The notes under the pieces: model-generated
Told to the model about the DNA's origin: nothing
Seen by the model: the letters and a program-made list of their open reading frames with translations, nothing else
Database searches by the model: none
From: Syntrophobacter sp963666995
GTDB lineage: Bacteria > Desulfobacterota > Syntrophobacteria > Syntrophobacterales > Syntrophobacteraceae
Length of the DNA stretch: 64,000 nucleotides
Direction of reading: 5' to 3'
Assembly: GCA_963666995.1 (NCBI GenBank)
Contig: OY762941.1
Location: 5,208,001 to 5,272,000, forward strand
Translations under genes and position numbers: made by a program
Part shown: positions 18,041 to 25,667 of the stretch, one piece after another
How the letters are laid out: every line of letters starts with the position of its first letter
Numbering within the stretch: the first letter of the stretch is position 1

Positions 18041-18514
18041 ATGAGAAAAACAGTACTTCTGTTGGTGGGGCTCGTGGTATCCGGAATTTTTTTGCTGTCC
18101 GGAGCGGTATGTACGGTAAATGCCGCAACGCTTCCTTCCGGAAACATCTGCTGGACGGTCAAGCAAACACAAACAGAAAAAGGGTCTTCATCCAAGACAT
18201 TCAGCATGGCACTGCATCTTGCAGCGATCGATTCCACCGTAGGCACGGCCGCCGGCACGGTGACGATCAGCGGGGAAAATTCCCCTATCGTGACTGGGAC
18301 TTACTTCAAGTCCGGCAGTTATGTATATATGAACCTTACCATGACTCAGAATCTCAGCGACGGCACGAAGGAAACCGGACTACTCCAGGCAAAGGTCAGC
18401 ATCTCCACCCTGAAGGGCACCTTCTTCGCTGTTTTTCATCAATTCGACCCATCTTCCAAGACATTTGACGATGGGTATGCTGCCGGAACCCTCACGAAGA
18501 CCACCTGCAGTTAA
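18041..18514 (+). CDS. Small secreted protein of unknown function
   Basis: The 157-residue product has a clear signal peptide (LLLVGLVVSGIFLLSGAVC, cleaved near VNAAT). The mature part is Ser/Thr-rich with alternating hydrophobic residues and two Cys (one near its N-terminus in NICWTV, one at the very end, TTCS), consistent with a small beta-rich domain closed by a disulfide. Similar short exported proteins occur in deltaproteobacteria, but I cannot name a family. It is followed closely by a strong terminator, so it is a monocistronic gene. Confidence 0.7.
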   Translation: MRKTVLLLVGLVVSGIFLLSGAVCTVNAATLPSGNICWTVKQTQTEKGSSSKTFSMALHLAAIDSTVGTAAGTVTISGENSPIVTGTYFKSGSYVYMNLTMTQNLSDGTKETGLLQAKVSISTLKGTFFAVFHQFDPSSKTFDDGYAAGTLTKTTCS

Positions 18515-18540
18515 CTCCGCAGGACAGCCGTACGAACAAC

Positions 18541-18574
18541 AAAAGGCAGGGCTTCCCAAAGCCCCGCCTTTTCC
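18541..18574 (+). terminator. Rho-independent terminator
   Basis: A 13-base stem with one A-C mismatch (18542-18554 with 18559-18571) and a 4-base loop is followed by TTCCTTTATT. It is 27 bp after the stop of the secreted-protein gene. Confidence 0.8.
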
Positions 18575-18932
18575 TTTATTCAAGCCGCCCGGACGCGGAG
18601 CGATCAATCCACCAATCCCTCGGGCCCATGCGGGATTTTCGGCCCGGACGTTTTCACACCGGTAGTGCATCTTCGGATAGCGAACCGCTGCCTGTTGGCT
18701 TTCGTAACGACTCGTGATTAGAATCATTTCGTCGGCAGCCTTATGGTAGAATGGTTAAAGCCGTGGGGAGGCGGTCTTCTCCCGGCTGCATTTCAGTCCG
18801 GGAGGAACTGATCGATGCGGGGAGTCCCGAATCGGGGGGCAGCCGTCCTGAGCTGATCGCATTCGGAGCACACACCCACCTCGTGAGATACTTCGCCCGC
18901 CGGAGGCGGTTCAGAGTCTTCAGGAGACACCG
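18575..18932. other. Intergenic region without a recognisable gene
   Basis: Only short, non-family frames are present. CAGGAG, 8 bp before the ATG at 18933, is the ribosome-binding site of the next gene. Confidence 0.45.
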
Positions 18933-19742
18933 ATGGCCATTTTGACGATATCGAGGGAAGTCGGAAGCGGCGGGAGGGAAGTCGGCCAGGTTATCGTCGA
19001 ATCCTGTGGCTATTCATTGGTCGATAAGGAAGCCATCTTCACCGACCTCAGGGCCTTCGGAGAAACATGGGAGCAAAGCGGCAAAGACTTCGATGAGCAC
19101 CGGCCGGCCATCTGGGAACGATACGATTGGTCTTTCCGGGGGGTCCAGGCACTCATTCAGAGCATTCTGCTGGACTACGCCGTTCAGGACAAGGTGGTCA
19201 TCGTGGGAAGGGGAGCCAACTTCCTGCTGAATGACATCCCCTTTGCCTTGAAAATTCGAGTGGTTGCCCCGATGGACAAGCGCATCGAGACCATCATGAG
19301 GAGGGAGTCGGTTGACAGGGAGACCGCATGGTGGCTCGCCAGGAAAGCCGACCGGGAGAGTTCCGGTTTCATAAAAGCATTGTACGGCAGGAACATAAGC
19401 GATCCGGCGGCCTATGACTATATCTTCGACACGGGGTCCGAATCCCTGAACCGGATTGCATCACTCGTAAAATTGGCCCTCACCTCCAGGGAAAATTACA
19501 ATACGGCGCCGTTGAGAAGCGCTCTCCGGATGCGGGCGATGGCGGCAAAGATCAAGGCACGCCTAGTTACGAATCCGGACCTGTGTTTTGCGCCAACACT
19601 CGATGCAACCGCTGATAAAGGCAATATAGTAATTCGAGGGGTGGTAAAGAATCCCGGTGAATATAAGTTGCTCGAAGAGGCCGCCAAAAAGTTGGCCGGG
19701 GATCTGCCCATAGTCCTTGAGCTTCGCTATCGCCTGAGGTAG
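18933..19742 (+). CDS. Cytidylate-kinase-like protein with a C-terminal BON-like domain
   Basis: The 269-residue product begins ILTISREVGSGGREVG, the atypical P-loop of the cytidylate-kinase-like family (PF13189), and keeps a phosphate-site region (VIVGRGANFLLNDIPFALKI) and MRRESVDRETAWWLARKAD. The last ~60 residues (NIVIRGVVKNPGEYKLLEEA) resemble a BON-type domain. Family members are usually uncharacterised nucleotide kinases; some have regulatory roles. It lies just upstream of the PocR-type kinase gene, 273 bp apart, so co-regulation is uncertain. Confidence 0.8.
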   Translation: MAILTISREVGSGGREVGQVIVESCGYSLVDKEAIFTDLRAFGETWEQSGKDFDEHRPAIWERYDWSFRGVQALIQSILLDYAVQDKVVIVGRGANFLLNDIPFALKIRVVAPMDKRIETIMRRESVDRETAWWLARKADRESSGFIKALYGRNISDPAAYDYIFDTGSESLNRIASLVKLALTSRENYNTAPLRSALRMRAMAAKIKARLVTNPDLCFAPTLDATADKGNIVIRGVVKNPGEYKLLEEAAKKLAGDLPIVLELRYRLR

Positions 19743-20015
19743 TGAAGCGGCGCGGCAACACATTCCATGTCCGAAGCCCGCCGATTCCCCCTCCCCTTGC
19801 CTCGCGACCCGGGACGCGCCCCAAGCCGGCCGCTCCAACTCCGGCATGCTTCGTGCCGTTGCATGAGGCCGGGCGCTGTTCATAGTGGACGAAGCTGATC
19901 TTAGTCCTTAGTATCTAGAGTTGAAATTTCATCGCTCCCGCGTGCGCCATTTTGCGATTCGGAAGTTTGACCGGCTCATTGGTTTTTCCCGTCAACACCC
20001 CGTAAGGAAACGGTT

Positions 20016-21725
20016 GTGAGTCGTACGATTCAACTTCAGCTCCTCGACCTCGTCAACAAAGAGAAATTGGAGCGAATCATTCAGGTCTTCACCGAGGTGA
20101 CCGGGGTCGCGTCCATAATAGCCAACGTCAACGGCCACCCCATCGGGAAGCCGCACAACTTCACGCCTTTCTGTCTCAATTATTGCCGCTCAACCGACAA
20201 CGGCAGGGCCAGGTGTCAGGAAAGCGATCGCCACGGCGGCCTGGAATCCGCGCGATCGAAGAAACCTTACATTTACAACTGCCTGAACGGCGGGCTGATC
20301 GACTGCGCGGTTCCGGTCATCGTCGAGGGCTATCATCTCGCGACCATCCTGGCCGGTCAGGTACTGGAACGGCCCATTGCGGATGAAGTCGCGCTGGAGA
20401 AGGCCGAAGCGATCGGAATCACGGATACGGCGGGTTATCTCAAAGAACTTGCAAAGGTGCCCCTGATGACGCGCGAACGCCTGCTGACCGTTGTGAATCT
20501 TATGTCCGAACTCACTCAAACGATCAGTGAACTGGCTCTGCAAAAATACCTTTTGCACAAGCATTCGCAACATTATCTCAGCAGACTGATCGACAGTGTT
20601 TCCGACTGCATCGTGTCCACAAATGCCGACAATAGAATTACCATCGTCAATCAGCCCGGCGCCAAGATGTTCGGCTATGAAGCGGAACAGCTTGTCGGCG
20701 AATCCGTCCGGAAGCTTTTCGCCGATGATGACACCAAAGTCACGTTCTGGAGGAACGCGGATTCGCGGCTGAGTTTCAACCGGCGAGGGGAACTGACGGC
20801 AACCTGCGCGGATGGCCGGACTTTCCCGGTCCAGGTCTCTCTGTCCGCGATCAATGATGCGGACGAGCAGAACTCAGGTCACGTAATGGTCATCAGGGAT
20901 GTCTCCGAGGAGAAGAAGCTCGAGCGGATGAAAGAAGACCTGGTTGGGATGATCACTCACGACATGAGAAACCCCGTTCTCTCCCTGCAAAAGGTCTTGA
21001 AGCTGGTTGTCGACGGGACCCTCGGACCGCTCAATTCAAAACAGAAGAACGTGATGGAACTGGCTGTGGCCACCTGCCATCAGCTCTTCGGCATGGTGAG
21101 CGATATATTGGACATTTACCGAAACGAAAGCGGAAAGTTCGTGCTGTACTGCACTCCCGTCCGCATCGATCAAATCGTCTTGGACAGTATCAACCAACTC
21201 GATCTGTTCGCGAAAGAAAAGCGCATATCCATCGAATTCAGACAGCCGCCGGCTCCCCTGAAAGTCCTGGGAGATCAAAAGCGCCTGGTGCGGACTCTTG
21301 TCAATTTGCTGGAAAACGCCATCAAGTACGGTCCGGAGAGCAGTGTGGTCCATGTCGAGGCCGGAATGCTGAATGGAGACCGGGGCTACCCGGCGGGATG
21401 CGGAACCGTTGCTCAGGGTGCATCCGCGTCACAAATGAAACAGGACTTCGTCATGCTTACATTTACGGATACGGGTCTCGGCATCCCGGCGGAATACCAC
21501 CAGTGTATTTTTGACAAGTATTTCACGATCCGATCCGATAAGCAGACCCGGGGCGATGGGGTCGGCCTGGGTCTGGCTTTTTGCAAGCAGGTTGTCGAAG
21601 CCCACGGAGGCAACATATGGGTAGAATCGCCGGTTTCATGCGATGCCGAGAGCAGCCGCCGGGGATGCCGCTTTCACCTCACACTGCCGGTTGATTCCGT
21701 GGATTCGGCGCCACGGGTCCCGTGA
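20016..21725 (+). CDS. PocR-domain sensor histidine kinase, likely diol/glycerol sensor
   Basis: The 569-residue protein is cytoplasmic, with no membrane segment. Residues 8-175 form a PocR ligand-binding domain with the usual Cys set (Cys53, 57, 67, 89, 97) and HLATILAGQVL. A PAS domain follows at about 185-298, then HisKA with His315 (MITHDMRNPV) and an HATPase (NLLENAIKYG, DTGLGIP, GVGLGLAF). In enterobacteria the PocR domain sits in an AraC-type activator that responds to 1,2-propanediol or glycerol; here it feeds a kinase. The gene precedes a LuxR-type response regulator and the microcompartment locus, so control of that locus is a strong inference. The start is GTG, with AAGGAA 6 nt upstream. 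Confidence 0.92.
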   Translation: MSRTIQLQLLDLVNKEKLERIIQVFTEVTGVASIIANVNGHPIGKPHNFTPFCLNYCRSTDNGRARCQESDRHGGLESARSKKPYIYNCLNGGLIDCAVPVIVEGYHLATILAGQVLERPIADEVALEKAEAIGITDTAGYLKELAKVPLMTRERLLTVVNLMSELTQTISELALQKYLLHKHSQHYLSRLIDSVSDCIVSTNADNRITIVNQPGAKMFGYEAEQLVGESVRKLFADDDTKVTFWRNADSRLSFNRRGELTATCADGRTFPVQVSLSAINDADEQNSGHVMVIRDVSEEKKLERMKEDLVGMITHDMRNPVLSLQKVLKLVVDGTLGPLNSKQKNVMELAVATCHQLFGMVSDILDIYRNESGKFVLYCTPVRIDQIVLDSINQLDLFAKEKRISIEFRQPPAPLKVLGDQKRLVRTLVNLLENAIKYGPESSVVHVEAGMLNGDRGYPAGCGTVAQGASASQMKQDFVMLTFTDTGLGIPAEYHQCIFDKYFTIRSDKQTRGDGVGLGLAFCKQVVEAHGGNIWVESPVSCDAESSRRGCRFHLTLPVDSVDSAPRVP

Positions 21726-21792
21726 TCGGACCAATCCTGATGAATGGACCGGCGGATAAACGACGCAATGAACTTCGAGGTCCGTGCAATCC

Positions 21793-22437
21793 ATGAGAGT
21801 CTTCCTCGCAGATGATCATCCCCTGTTCCGTATCGGCTTGAGAATCGCTCTTGACCGGGAAGAGGACATCGAACTGGTGGGTGAAGCCAGCGACGGTTTC
21901 AGTGCGGTTGAAAAGATCCAGGCCGATCCGCCCGATGTATCCCTGATCGATGTGGACATGCCGGGGATATCGGGCATTCGCGTGATCCGCATGCTCCGCA
22001 AAGCGTTTCCTGAAATGAGGCTCCTCGTACTCTCCACCTACGATGATAAAAACTACATCCATGACGCCATGCAGGCGGGCGCCGACGGATATGTGCTCAA
22101 ATGTGTTGAAGTCGCGGAACTGGTCCGCATCATAAAATCGGTTTGTGACAGACGGCAGACCGTGTCACCCTACCTCGTGAACCTGTCTCTCGACTCGAAA
22201 GCGGGTGAAGACGCGCCCGGAGAAGCCCCGGAAGAGGAGGACCTCGTTCTAACTCACCGCGAAACGGAAATTCTGCGCGCCATCATCCTGGGCCAAAGCA
22301 ATAAAGAGATTTCAAACGCGTTCTGCATCAGTGTGGAAACGGTGAAGAGTCATATCAAGAGCATCTATCAGAAACTGCAGGTAAGAAATCGTGTGGAAGC
22401 AACGACCGTCGCGATGAAGAAGAACTTCTTCGTATAG
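21793..22437 (+). CDS. NarL/LuxR-family response regulator
   Basis: The 214-residue regulator has an N-terminal receiver domain (FLADDHPLFRIGLRIAL, phospho-acceptor in SLIDVDMPG, then VLSTYDD and KCVE) and a C-terminal LuxR HTH (LTHRETEILRAIILGQSNKE, VETVKSHIKSIYQKL). ATG at 21793 is preferred over GTG at 21784 because GAGGT lies at a good distance from it. It is 67 bp downstream of the PocR-type kinase and is its natural partner. Its target is probably the microcompartment promoter region downstream of it. Confidence 0.93.
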   Translation: MRVFLADDHPLFRIGLRIALDREEDIELVGEASDGFSAVEKIQADPPDVSLIDVDMPGISGIRVIRMLRKAFPEMRLLVLSTYDDKNYIHDAMQAGADGYVLKCVEVAELVRIIKSVCDRRQTVSPYLVNLSLDSKAGEDAPGEAPEEEDLVLTHRETEILRAIILGQSNKEISNAFCISVETVKSHIKSIYQKLQVRNRVEATTVAMKKNFFV

Positions 22438-22473
22438 ACCGGCGGTCCCCTCTGGTGACTTTCCCTCAAAAAT

Positions 22474-22489
22474 CCCCCGAAAGAGGGGG
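22474..22489 (+). terminator. Hairpin after the response-regulator gene, possible terminator
   Basis: Five C (22474-22478) face five G (22485-22489) across a 6-base loop, 36 bp after the stop. No T-run follows, so a terminator role is uncertain. Confidence 0.35.
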
Positions 22490-22510
22490 TGGATTTCACC
22501 CGTCTGAGGG

Positions 22511-22558
22511 ATTTACGTGTGTAAATCTTTGCGCTTTTATACAACCGTGGGGTAGAAT
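22511..22558 (+). promoter_or_regulatory. Candidate promoter and operator of the microcompartment locus
   Basis: The dyad ATTTAC-GTGT-GTAAAT (22511-22526) sits just before a sigma-70-like promoter: TTGCGC at 22529-22534, an 18-bp spacer and TAGAAT at 22553-22558. A palindrome abutting the -35 box is where a LuxR/NarL-type activator would bind. The implied leader to the first gene is about 250 nt, in which I see no cobalamin riboswitch. Confidence 0.4.
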
Positions 22559-22813
22559 CTGCACATTCGGGTTGCATTCATTTCCATTTCAGGCGCAGGT
22601 TCCGTTTCCGGGCCTTTGAACGCACTTTCAATCATTCTTCCTCGCTCCCTCTCCCGGTAGCCCCGAGCAGATCTTTTGCATTCAATGAGTCCCGGCAACC
22701 GGACGCAACTTGTCGACGGTGTCTGAGAAGCGGCCTGTGATCGACCTGATGAGCTGTCGCGTCATCATGGTTTCTCCGCACATCCTTACAGCAACCAAAA
22801 CAGGGGGAATGCT

Positions 22814-23920
22814 ATGAGTCGAATCTTAATTGCACCGAGTCGTTATGTCCAAGGGGAGGGAGCTATCCACGAAATCGGCCTGCACGCGGCCAGACTTGGC
22901 ACCAAGGCTTTGCTCGTCGGAGGGAAAAGGGCCTGCGCCAGTTGTGCCGACTCGATTCAGCAGAGCCTCAAAGAGAAGGGGATCGGCTGTTTCCAGGAAC
23001 ATTTCAATGGAGAGTGTTCAGACAATGAAATCAACCGCCTGATGAACGTCGCCCGCAAAGAGGGCGCTGATTTCGTCATTGCCACCGGTGGCGGCAAGGT
23101 GATCGACACGGGAAAAGCGATCGGCCATCACATGAAGATGCCGGTCATCGTGGTCCCGACAATCGCGGCAACAGACGCTCCATGTTCGGCCCTGTCGGTT
23201 GTCTACTCCGACGCCGGCGTTTTCGACCGGTATCTCGTGTTGCCTCACAACCCGGATTGCGTGCTTGTGGATACCCGTATAATCGCCAATGCCCCGGTTC
23301 AAACCCTGGTGTCGGGAATGGGGGACGCACTGGCAACCTTCTGGGAAGCGGACACCTGCGCCAAGAGCTGCAAGCCCAATGTGCTCACCGGAGGATGTCC
23401 CCCTACCCGTTCCGCAATCGCCCTGGCCCGGCTCTGTTACGATACCCTGCTGGAATTCGGCCTTCAGGCCAAGCTGGCCGTAGAGCGGCAATGCGTGACG
23501 CCCGCCGTCGAAGCCATCGTGGAAGCAAACACCCTGCTGAGCGGCCTGGGATTCGAAAGCGGGGGCCTTGCCGGCGCTCATTCCGTTCACAATGGGTTTA
23601 CCGTTCTGGAAAGCTCCCATCACAAACTCCACGGCGAAAAAGTTGCCTTCGGCACCCTGACACAACTCGTCATGGAAGGCCGGTCATCGGATGAAATCTA
23701 TGAGGTGTTGGATTTCTGTCTCACGATCGGGCTGCCGGTTTGCCTGGATGATTTGGGCATCCACAATCCCACAAAAGCAGATATCCGGAAAGTGGCTGAA
23801 GCCACAACCGCTCCGGGTGAAACCATCCATGCAACGTGGTTCGAAGTGACGGCGGACAAGGTCGAGGCCGCGATCTGGACGGCGGACGCATTGGCCGGTG
23901 AGTACAGACAGGGAGAATAG
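22814..23920 (+). CDS. gldA: Glycerol dehydrogenase-like iron/zinc alcohol dehydrogenase
   Basis: The 368-residue protein is a GldA-type group III alcohol dehydrogenase. The NAD site is ATGGGKVIDTGKA; metal ligands are Asp171 (GMGDALATFWEAD), His256 (GLAGAHSVHNG) and His273 (HHKLHGEKVAFG). GldA oxidises glycerol to dihydroxyacetone; relatives act on 1,2- or 1,3-propanediol. It opens the microcompartment locus, where it may recycle NADH or reduce the aldehyde in place of PduQ. It has no N- or C-terminal amphipathic extension, so it is not obviously encapsulated. Extra cysteines (CASCADS, CAKSCKPN) are unusual. The next gene starts 2 bp after its stop. Confidence 0.9.
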   Translation: MSRILIAPSRYVQGEGAIHEIGLHAARLGTKALLVGGKRACASCADSIQQSLKEKGIGCFQEHFNGECSDNEINRLMNVARKEGADFVIATGGGKVIDTGKAIGHHMKMPVIVVPTIAATDAPCSALSVVYSDAGVFDRYLVLPHNPDCVLVDTRIIANAPVQTLVSGMGDALATFWEADTCAKSCKPNVLTGGCPPTRSAIALARLCYDTLLEFGLQAKLAVERQCVTPAVEAIVEANTLLSGLGFESGGLAGAHSVHNGFTVLESSHHKLHGEKVAFGTLTQLVMEGRSSDEIYEVLDFCLTIGLPVCLDDLGIHNPTKADIRKVAEATTAPGETIHATWFEVTADKVEAAIWTADALAGEYRQGE

Positions 23921-23922
23921 TC

Positions 23923-24405
23923 ATGGCGCTGTTACCCATCTCGATAAGCATCGGCGTGCTTTGCGGCATCTGGTTCCACATTACCGTATTGATCCCCTGG
24001 CTCACCGCATGGATCGGTTATGCGGCGTGGGCCAGCTTCTATTTTGCCGGCGGCAATAAGGAAGCCCTCACAAAGTCCATCGCCGCCAACGTGGCCGGCA
24101 TGGTGCAAGGCGCGATTTTTTACTGGGTGTGGTTGACACTTGGCGGAGGCAGTCTGACTTTGCTTTCAGTGTTGATCGGGCTTTTCTGCTTCGTGATGAC
24201 CATCGAGGGCAACATCCCGCTCCTTTCCGCGATTCCGGGACAGTTTGTGGGAGCAGCCGTGTTCTTTGGGAATCTCGGGGCTCAAAAGGGAGACATCCTC
24301 GCCGCCCTGGCAAATACCTTCGTTTGCATGCTGATCGGGAACCTTGCCGGAATTCTTTCCGCCAAGCTGCCCGACCTGTTCAAGAAAAAAGAGGTTGCAT
24401 CCTGA
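23923..24405 (+). CDS. DUF1097 inner-membrane protein
   Basis: The 160-residue protein has about five membrane segments and matches DUF1097 (YcdZ-like): GVLCGIWFHITVLIPWLTAW at the N-terminus, a Gly-rich GYAAWASFYFAGGN and a short basic C-terminus. The molecular role is unknown. Its place directly after gldA suggests a small-molecule channel or transporter for the microcompartment substrate, such as glycerol or a diol. This is inferred from position only. Confidence 0.8.
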   Translation: MALLPISISIGVLCGIWFHITVLIPWLTAWIGYAAWASFYFAGGNKEALTKSIAANVAGMVQGAIFYWVWLTLGGGSLTLLSVLIGLFCFVMTIEGNIPLLSAIPGQFVGAAVFFGNLGAQKGDILAALANTFVCMLIGNLAGILSAKLPDLFKKKEVAS

Positions 24406-24495
24406 GGCAAGGTTTAAGGAGACGAATCGCGGACGGTCACGGAGGCTGTCCGCGATTCGCAAGCAGTGCTCACATCCGGATATGGAGGATTGAAA

Positions 24496-24783
24496 ATGGT
24501 GAAAGAAGCGTTGGGATTGATCGAAACCAAGGGATTTGTCGCCATGATCGAAGCATCGGATGCCATGGTCAAAGCCGCCAACGTTCAATTGGTCGGTTAT
24601 GTGAAGATCGGGTCGGGTCTCGTGACCACGATGGTGAGAGGCGATGTCGGGGCGGTGAAAGCTGCTACTGATGCAGGCGCCGCGGCGGCACAGAAGGTGG
24701 GGGAAGTCGTTTCGGTCCACGTGATCCCCAGGCCTCACCAGGATGTCGAAAAGATACTGCCGCAACTCCCCGTCAACGATTAG
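24496..24783 (+). CDS. pduA: BMC-H hexameric shell protein (PduA/PduJ/EutM type)
   Basis: The 95-residue protein is one BMC domain with the signature LGLIETKGFVAMIEASDAMV and VHVIPRPH. The pore loop is KIGSGLVT, as in PduA, which passes small polar substrates such as 1,2-propanediol. The start is taken at 24496, with GGAGG seven bases upstream; an upstream extension is not family-like. It forms the flat facets of the shell. It is the first of three BMC-domain proteins in the locus, besides the PduB trimer. Confidence 0.95.
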   Translation: MVKEALGLIETKGFVAMIEASDAMVKAANVQLVGYVKIGSGLVTTMVRGDVGAVKAATDAGAAAAQKVGEVVSVHVIPRPHQDVEKILPQLPVND

Positions 24784-24831
24784 CGCATGGGACCGTGTCC
24801 ATAACCGTATGAAACCGGGAGGTGATATCCG

Positions 24832-25650
24832 ATGCAAGATGAACTGATCAACAGGGTCATGCAAGAGGTTATGAAGAGGGTGGGTTCCGCTTCCTCCGGT
24901 AAAGCGAACCCAAAAGAATCCGAAGGAGGCAGCCCCAGGGCGGCGTCTCCCCGGCCCGACCTGGTCCAGGTAACCGAATATGTCGGAGTGGGCCTGGGGG
25001 ATACGCAGGGGATCGTCATCGCCAACCTCGATCCCGCCATTCACACTCTCATGGGAATCCCCGAGAAATACCGATCCATCGGAGTGATCGGCGGCCGTAC
25101 CGGGGCCGGGCCTCAAGTCATGGCGGCGGATGAAGCCGTCAAAGCCACCAACACCGAAATTCTTGCCGTGGAAATGCCGCGAGACACCAAGGGCGGGGCC
25201 GGCCACGGAAATTTGATCATATTCGGCGCAGAGGATGTATCCGATGCGCGGCGCGCGGTCGAAGTGACTCTGGAAGTCCTGCCGAAGTATTTCGGCGACG
25301 TATACGGCAACGACCAGGGGCATCTCGAGCTCCAGTACACCGCTCGCGCCAGCCGCTGTCTGAATTACCTGTTCAAGACGCCTGAAGGAAAGGCTTTCGG
25401 GCTGATTCTGGGAGCGCCCGCGGTGATCGGCGTCCTGATGATCGATACGGCCGTTAAGGCCGCGGACGTTCAGGTGGTTGGTTATGCCTCTCCGGCAAAA
25501 GGAACCAGCCTCACCAACGAGGTCATGATCTGGGTGACCGGGGACTCCGGAGCGGTGCGCCAGGCCGTGACGGCCGGCCGTGAAATAGGGATCAAACTCC
25601 TTGGCGCCTGGGGCCAGGAGCCCAAGTCTGTCACTCAACCATACATTTGA
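24832..25650 (+). CDS. pduB: BMC-T trimeric shell protein PduB
   Basis: The 272-residue protein closely follows PduB: tandem BMC domains (TEFVG-like start VTEYVGVGLGDTQGIVIANL, then GVIGGRTGAGPQVMAADEAV and GDSGAVRQAVTAGREIG). The N-terminal amphipathic helix QDELINRVMQEVMKRVG is typical of PduB and links shell to cargo. No internal Met is found where the shorter PduB' form starts in enterobacteria, so only the long form may be made. The gene overlaps the frame of pduC by a few bases, indicating tight coupling. Confidence 0.95.
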   Translation: MQDELINRVMQEVMKRVGSASSGKANPKESEGGSPRAASPRPDLVQVTEYVGVGLGDTQGIVIANLDPAIHTLMGIPEKYRSIGVIGGRTGAGPQVMAADEAVKATNTEILAVEMPRDTKGGAGHGNLIIFGAEDVSDARRAVEVTLEVLPKYFGDVYGNDQGHLELQYTARASRCLNYLFKTPEGKAFGLILGAPAVIGVLMIDTAVKAADVQVVGYASPAKGTSLTNEVMIWVTGDSGAVRQAVTAGREIGIKLLGAWGQEPKSVTQPYI

Positions 25651-25667
25651 TACGGAAGGGGCAGCCG

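Noticed and set aside
22559..22813. Cobalamin riboswitch before the B12-dependent locus
   Set aside because: No B12 box (GCCACTG-type) or matching structure was found by eye.
24166..25638. 490-codon minus-strand open frame
   Set aside because: Antisense to DUF1097, pduA and pduB, whose products are clear family members.
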